A stretch of DNA of 15,050 nt from NCBI GenBank assembly GCA_017560705.1, contig JAFZEK010000129.1, positions 1 through 15,050 on the forward strand, given 5' to 3'. The translations under genes and the position numbers were made by a program. This DNA comes from Bacteroidales bacterium. GTDB taxonomy: Bacteria > Bacteroidota > Bacteroidia > Bacteroidales > P3. The first letter of the stretch is position 1. Each line of letters begins with the position of its first letter. Shown piece after piece: positions 13,738-15,050 of the stretch. The notes beneath the pieces are model-generated. The model searched no databases, was not told the origin of the DNA, and saw only the letters and a list, made by a program, of their open reading frames with translations.

Positions 13738-13821
13738 TACCCGGGGCCGGGATCGAACCGGCACGAGTGTAACCTCATTGGTTTTTGAGACCAACGCGTC
13801 TACCAATTCCGCCACCTGGGC
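13738..13821 (-). tRNA. tRNA-Leu (anticodon CAA)
   Basis: 84 nucleotides including the discriminator A; the CCA end is not fully encoded. The minus strand shows GCCCAGG, a D-arm with GGTAGACGC, an anticodon arm TTGGT-CTCAAAA-ACCAA giving anticodon CAA (reads UUG), a long class II variable arm, and a T-arm GCCGG-TTCGATC-CCGGC. In the acceptor stem, position 5 is A facing C68, and G1 faces U72, so the stem is weaker than usual. Confidence 0.95.
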
Positions 13822-13897
13822 TTTATACTTCCGAAGCACATCTTATCTCGCATGCTTCTCATCAAAAAAAGACCCGAAAAATCTCCGAGCCTTAATG

Positions 13898-13970
<73 letters not shown>

Positions 13971-14010
13971 TTGATGCTTACAACACATTTTCTCGTGCCA
14001 TTTGCGTTTG

Positions 14011-14042
14011 CAAAGATACGACTTTTTTTCGTAACAACCAAA
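14011..14042 (-). promoter_or_regulatory. Promoter of the tRNA-Gly/tRNA-Leu operon
   Basis: On the minus strand, TTTG (14039-14042) and TATCTTTG (14011-14018) are 20 bp apart, fitting the phylum consensus. The -7 box is 40 bp upstream of the tRNA-Gly 5' end. Confidence 0.75.
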
Positions 14043-14460
14043 TATTTTTACTTCTTCACACTATATCTGCAACTTACAAAGCCAAAACTACGCATTCCCG
14101 ACCATACTTAACCACCACAAAACGCACTTTTTTACCACTTCTCGATCACATAAAAACACATCCACTTTTCTAACGCTCAGCTAAAACTTCGCAGACGAAA
14201 GAGACATGAGTCATGAGCTGGCTTCCGCCCAACCGTTGTTGTTGTCCGTAGTCTTGGCACAGCCAAAACCGTAACTCAAAATATGTCAAAGAACTCTTTC
14301 CCATACCGCTGTCTGTTGTCCGTAGTCCGAGAAACACTTTTGCGAGGTTGTAAGAGAGTTGAGGTAGAAGCAAAAGTATTTTCGTTCAACACATTAACCG
14401 CATCCACACTTTTCGGTTTGGTTTTGCAAAGATACAAACATTCGAAATGTCACTTTAACG

Positions 14461-14530
14461 ATTTGTCCCGTTTTGTCCCGTTTTGTCCTGTTTTGTCCTG
14501 TTTTGTCCTGTTTTGTCCCGTTTTTGTCTG
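14461..14530 (+). repeat. Tandem repeat, 10-bp unit TTTTGTCCYG, seven units
   Basis: Six near-identical units differ only at first-base A/T changes and C/T at position 9. A seventh diverged unit (TTTTTGTCTG) closes the array. A one-turn-of-helix period and a strong pyrimidine/purine strand bias are visible. Confidence 0.95.
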
Positions 14531-14705
14531 TAATTGGCTTAGGCTTCGTTGTTGCTTCGCAGACGAAAGAGTACTGAGTCATGAGCTGTGAGTCGGCTAC
14601 CGCCTAGCTTCGCAGACTACAAGTCCACAAGACCACGAGACTACAAGTGGCAGCCGCCCCACTAGTTGTCTTGTAGTCTTGGCACAGCCAAGCAAAAAAT
14701 TGCGG

Positions 14706-14812
14706 CGACTTGTCAGCACCTCCGTCCGCCACCACTCAAGTATCCCCCTTAAGTATTCCCCTTTAGGGGGAATACGGGGGGATACGGTGGTGAGGAGGGG
14801 CTGACAATGTCG
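14706..14812. repeat. 107-bp near-perfect palindrome
   Basis: The inner arms GTATTCCCC/GGGGAATAC surround a short TTTA centre. Moving outward come GTATCCCCC/GGGGGATAC, CCACCACT/GGTGGTG-type arms, and TTGTCAGC/GCTGACAA with CGAC/GTCG at the tips. Only short bulges and mismatches interrupt it. No T run follows directly on either strand, so it is not a typical terminator. Confidence 0.85.
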
Positions 14813-14954
14813 AAGTTTGGTTTTAAGGACTACAGACAACCGTCAACGGACCTTATGCTCAGCTTATACTTCGCAGACGGATGTGCTGTGAGCTACGAGC
14901 ATTGAGTGGCTTCGCTATCGCTTCGCAGACTGCGAGTAGCTGTCGTATGACCAT

Positions 14955-14987
14955 TGTCTGTTATCCGTTGTCTGTTGTCCGTTGTCT
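14955..14987 (+). repeat. Short tandem repeat, 7-bp unit TGTCYGT
   Basis: Units TGTCTGT, TATCCGT, TGTCTGT and TGTCCGT are followed by a partial TGTCTC. The same unit recurs near 14310-14330 as TGTCTGTTGTCCGT. Confidence 0.8.
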
Positions 14988-15050
14988 CGCAAAGCGAAGC
15001 GTAACTCCCATGGTTTTGAGTCAAAACTCCCATACTTTTACCCTCTAAAC

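Larger units (their letters stand above)
14043..15050. repeat. Non-coding repeat desert
   Basis: About 1 kb with no credible gene on either strand. It is built from several repeat types: a ten-base dispersed module CTTCGCAGAC at 14187, 14555, 14608, 14869 and 14921; a 19-base block GTAGTCTTGGCACAGCCAA at 14248-14266 and 14673-14691; a 10-bp tandem array at 14461-14530; 7-bp TGTCYGT units around 14310 and at 14955-14987; and a 107-bp palindrome at 14706-14812. The short frames here are low-complexity and unlikely to be translated. Confidence 0.75.

Noticed and set aside
14394..14582. Minus-strand frame with DKTGQNRTKRDKTGQ-like repeats
   Set aside because: It is simply the translation of the 10-bp tandem array and has no coding features around it.

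Overview
The window looks like the chromosome of a member of the Bacteroidota, most likely Bacteroidales. The evidence is a gldF-gldG-DUF4340 operon, an iron-type superoxide dismutase and an NhaD-type Na+/H+ antiporter of the kind found in this group. In addition, promoters match the Bacteroidota consensus (TTTG-N17-20-TAnnTTTG), for example upstream of the ferredoxin, two exported proteins and the tRNA pair. The genus cannot be named from the sequence alone.

Layout. 1-146: start of an ECF sigma factor leaving the window on the minus strand. 147-1563: a gene-poor stretch with two copies (type A) of a ~275-bp terminal-inverted-repeat element. 1614-6204: a minus-strand operon in the order gldF, gldG, a DUF4340-like protein and an RluA-family pseudouridine synthase, closed by a clear terminator. 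6344-7903: a possible 38-residue ORF, a 2[4Fe-4S] ferredoxin and gpsA, all on the minus strand. 8106-12351: plus-strand sodB, a small secreted protein, two mutually similar two-helix membrane proteins and nhaD; the second membrane protein lies 7 bp before nhaD. 12371-13669: a lipoprotein gene on the minus strand, bracketed by two further element copies (type B). 13738-13970: tRNA-Gly and tRNA-Leu on the minus strand. 14000-15050: a non-coding repeat desert with a 10-bp tandem repeat, 7-bp repeats, a dispersed CTTCGCAGAC module and a 107-bp palindrome.

The most unusual content is the element family. Four copies share 19-bp inverted ends and a CATAGCGGGCTATG hairpin. A 75-bp core lies in one orientation to the right of the hairpin in copies 1 and 2. 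In copies 3 and 4 it lies in the opposite orientation to the left of the hairpin. Copies 3 and 4 flank the lipoprotein gene, and the inverted end of copy 3 encodes that lipoprotein's last nine residues and stop codon. End-like sequences without a full element also lie just 3' of sodB and of the first two-helix protein, so the family seems tied to gene ends. No transposase is present, so any mobility would depend on an enzyme elsewhere.

Functional themes are envelope and membrane work (GldFG transporter, DUF4340, NhaD with its two-helix partners, lipoprotein), redox and stress (ferredoxin, superoxide dismutase), phospholipid precursor supply (GpsA) and RNA modification (RluA family).
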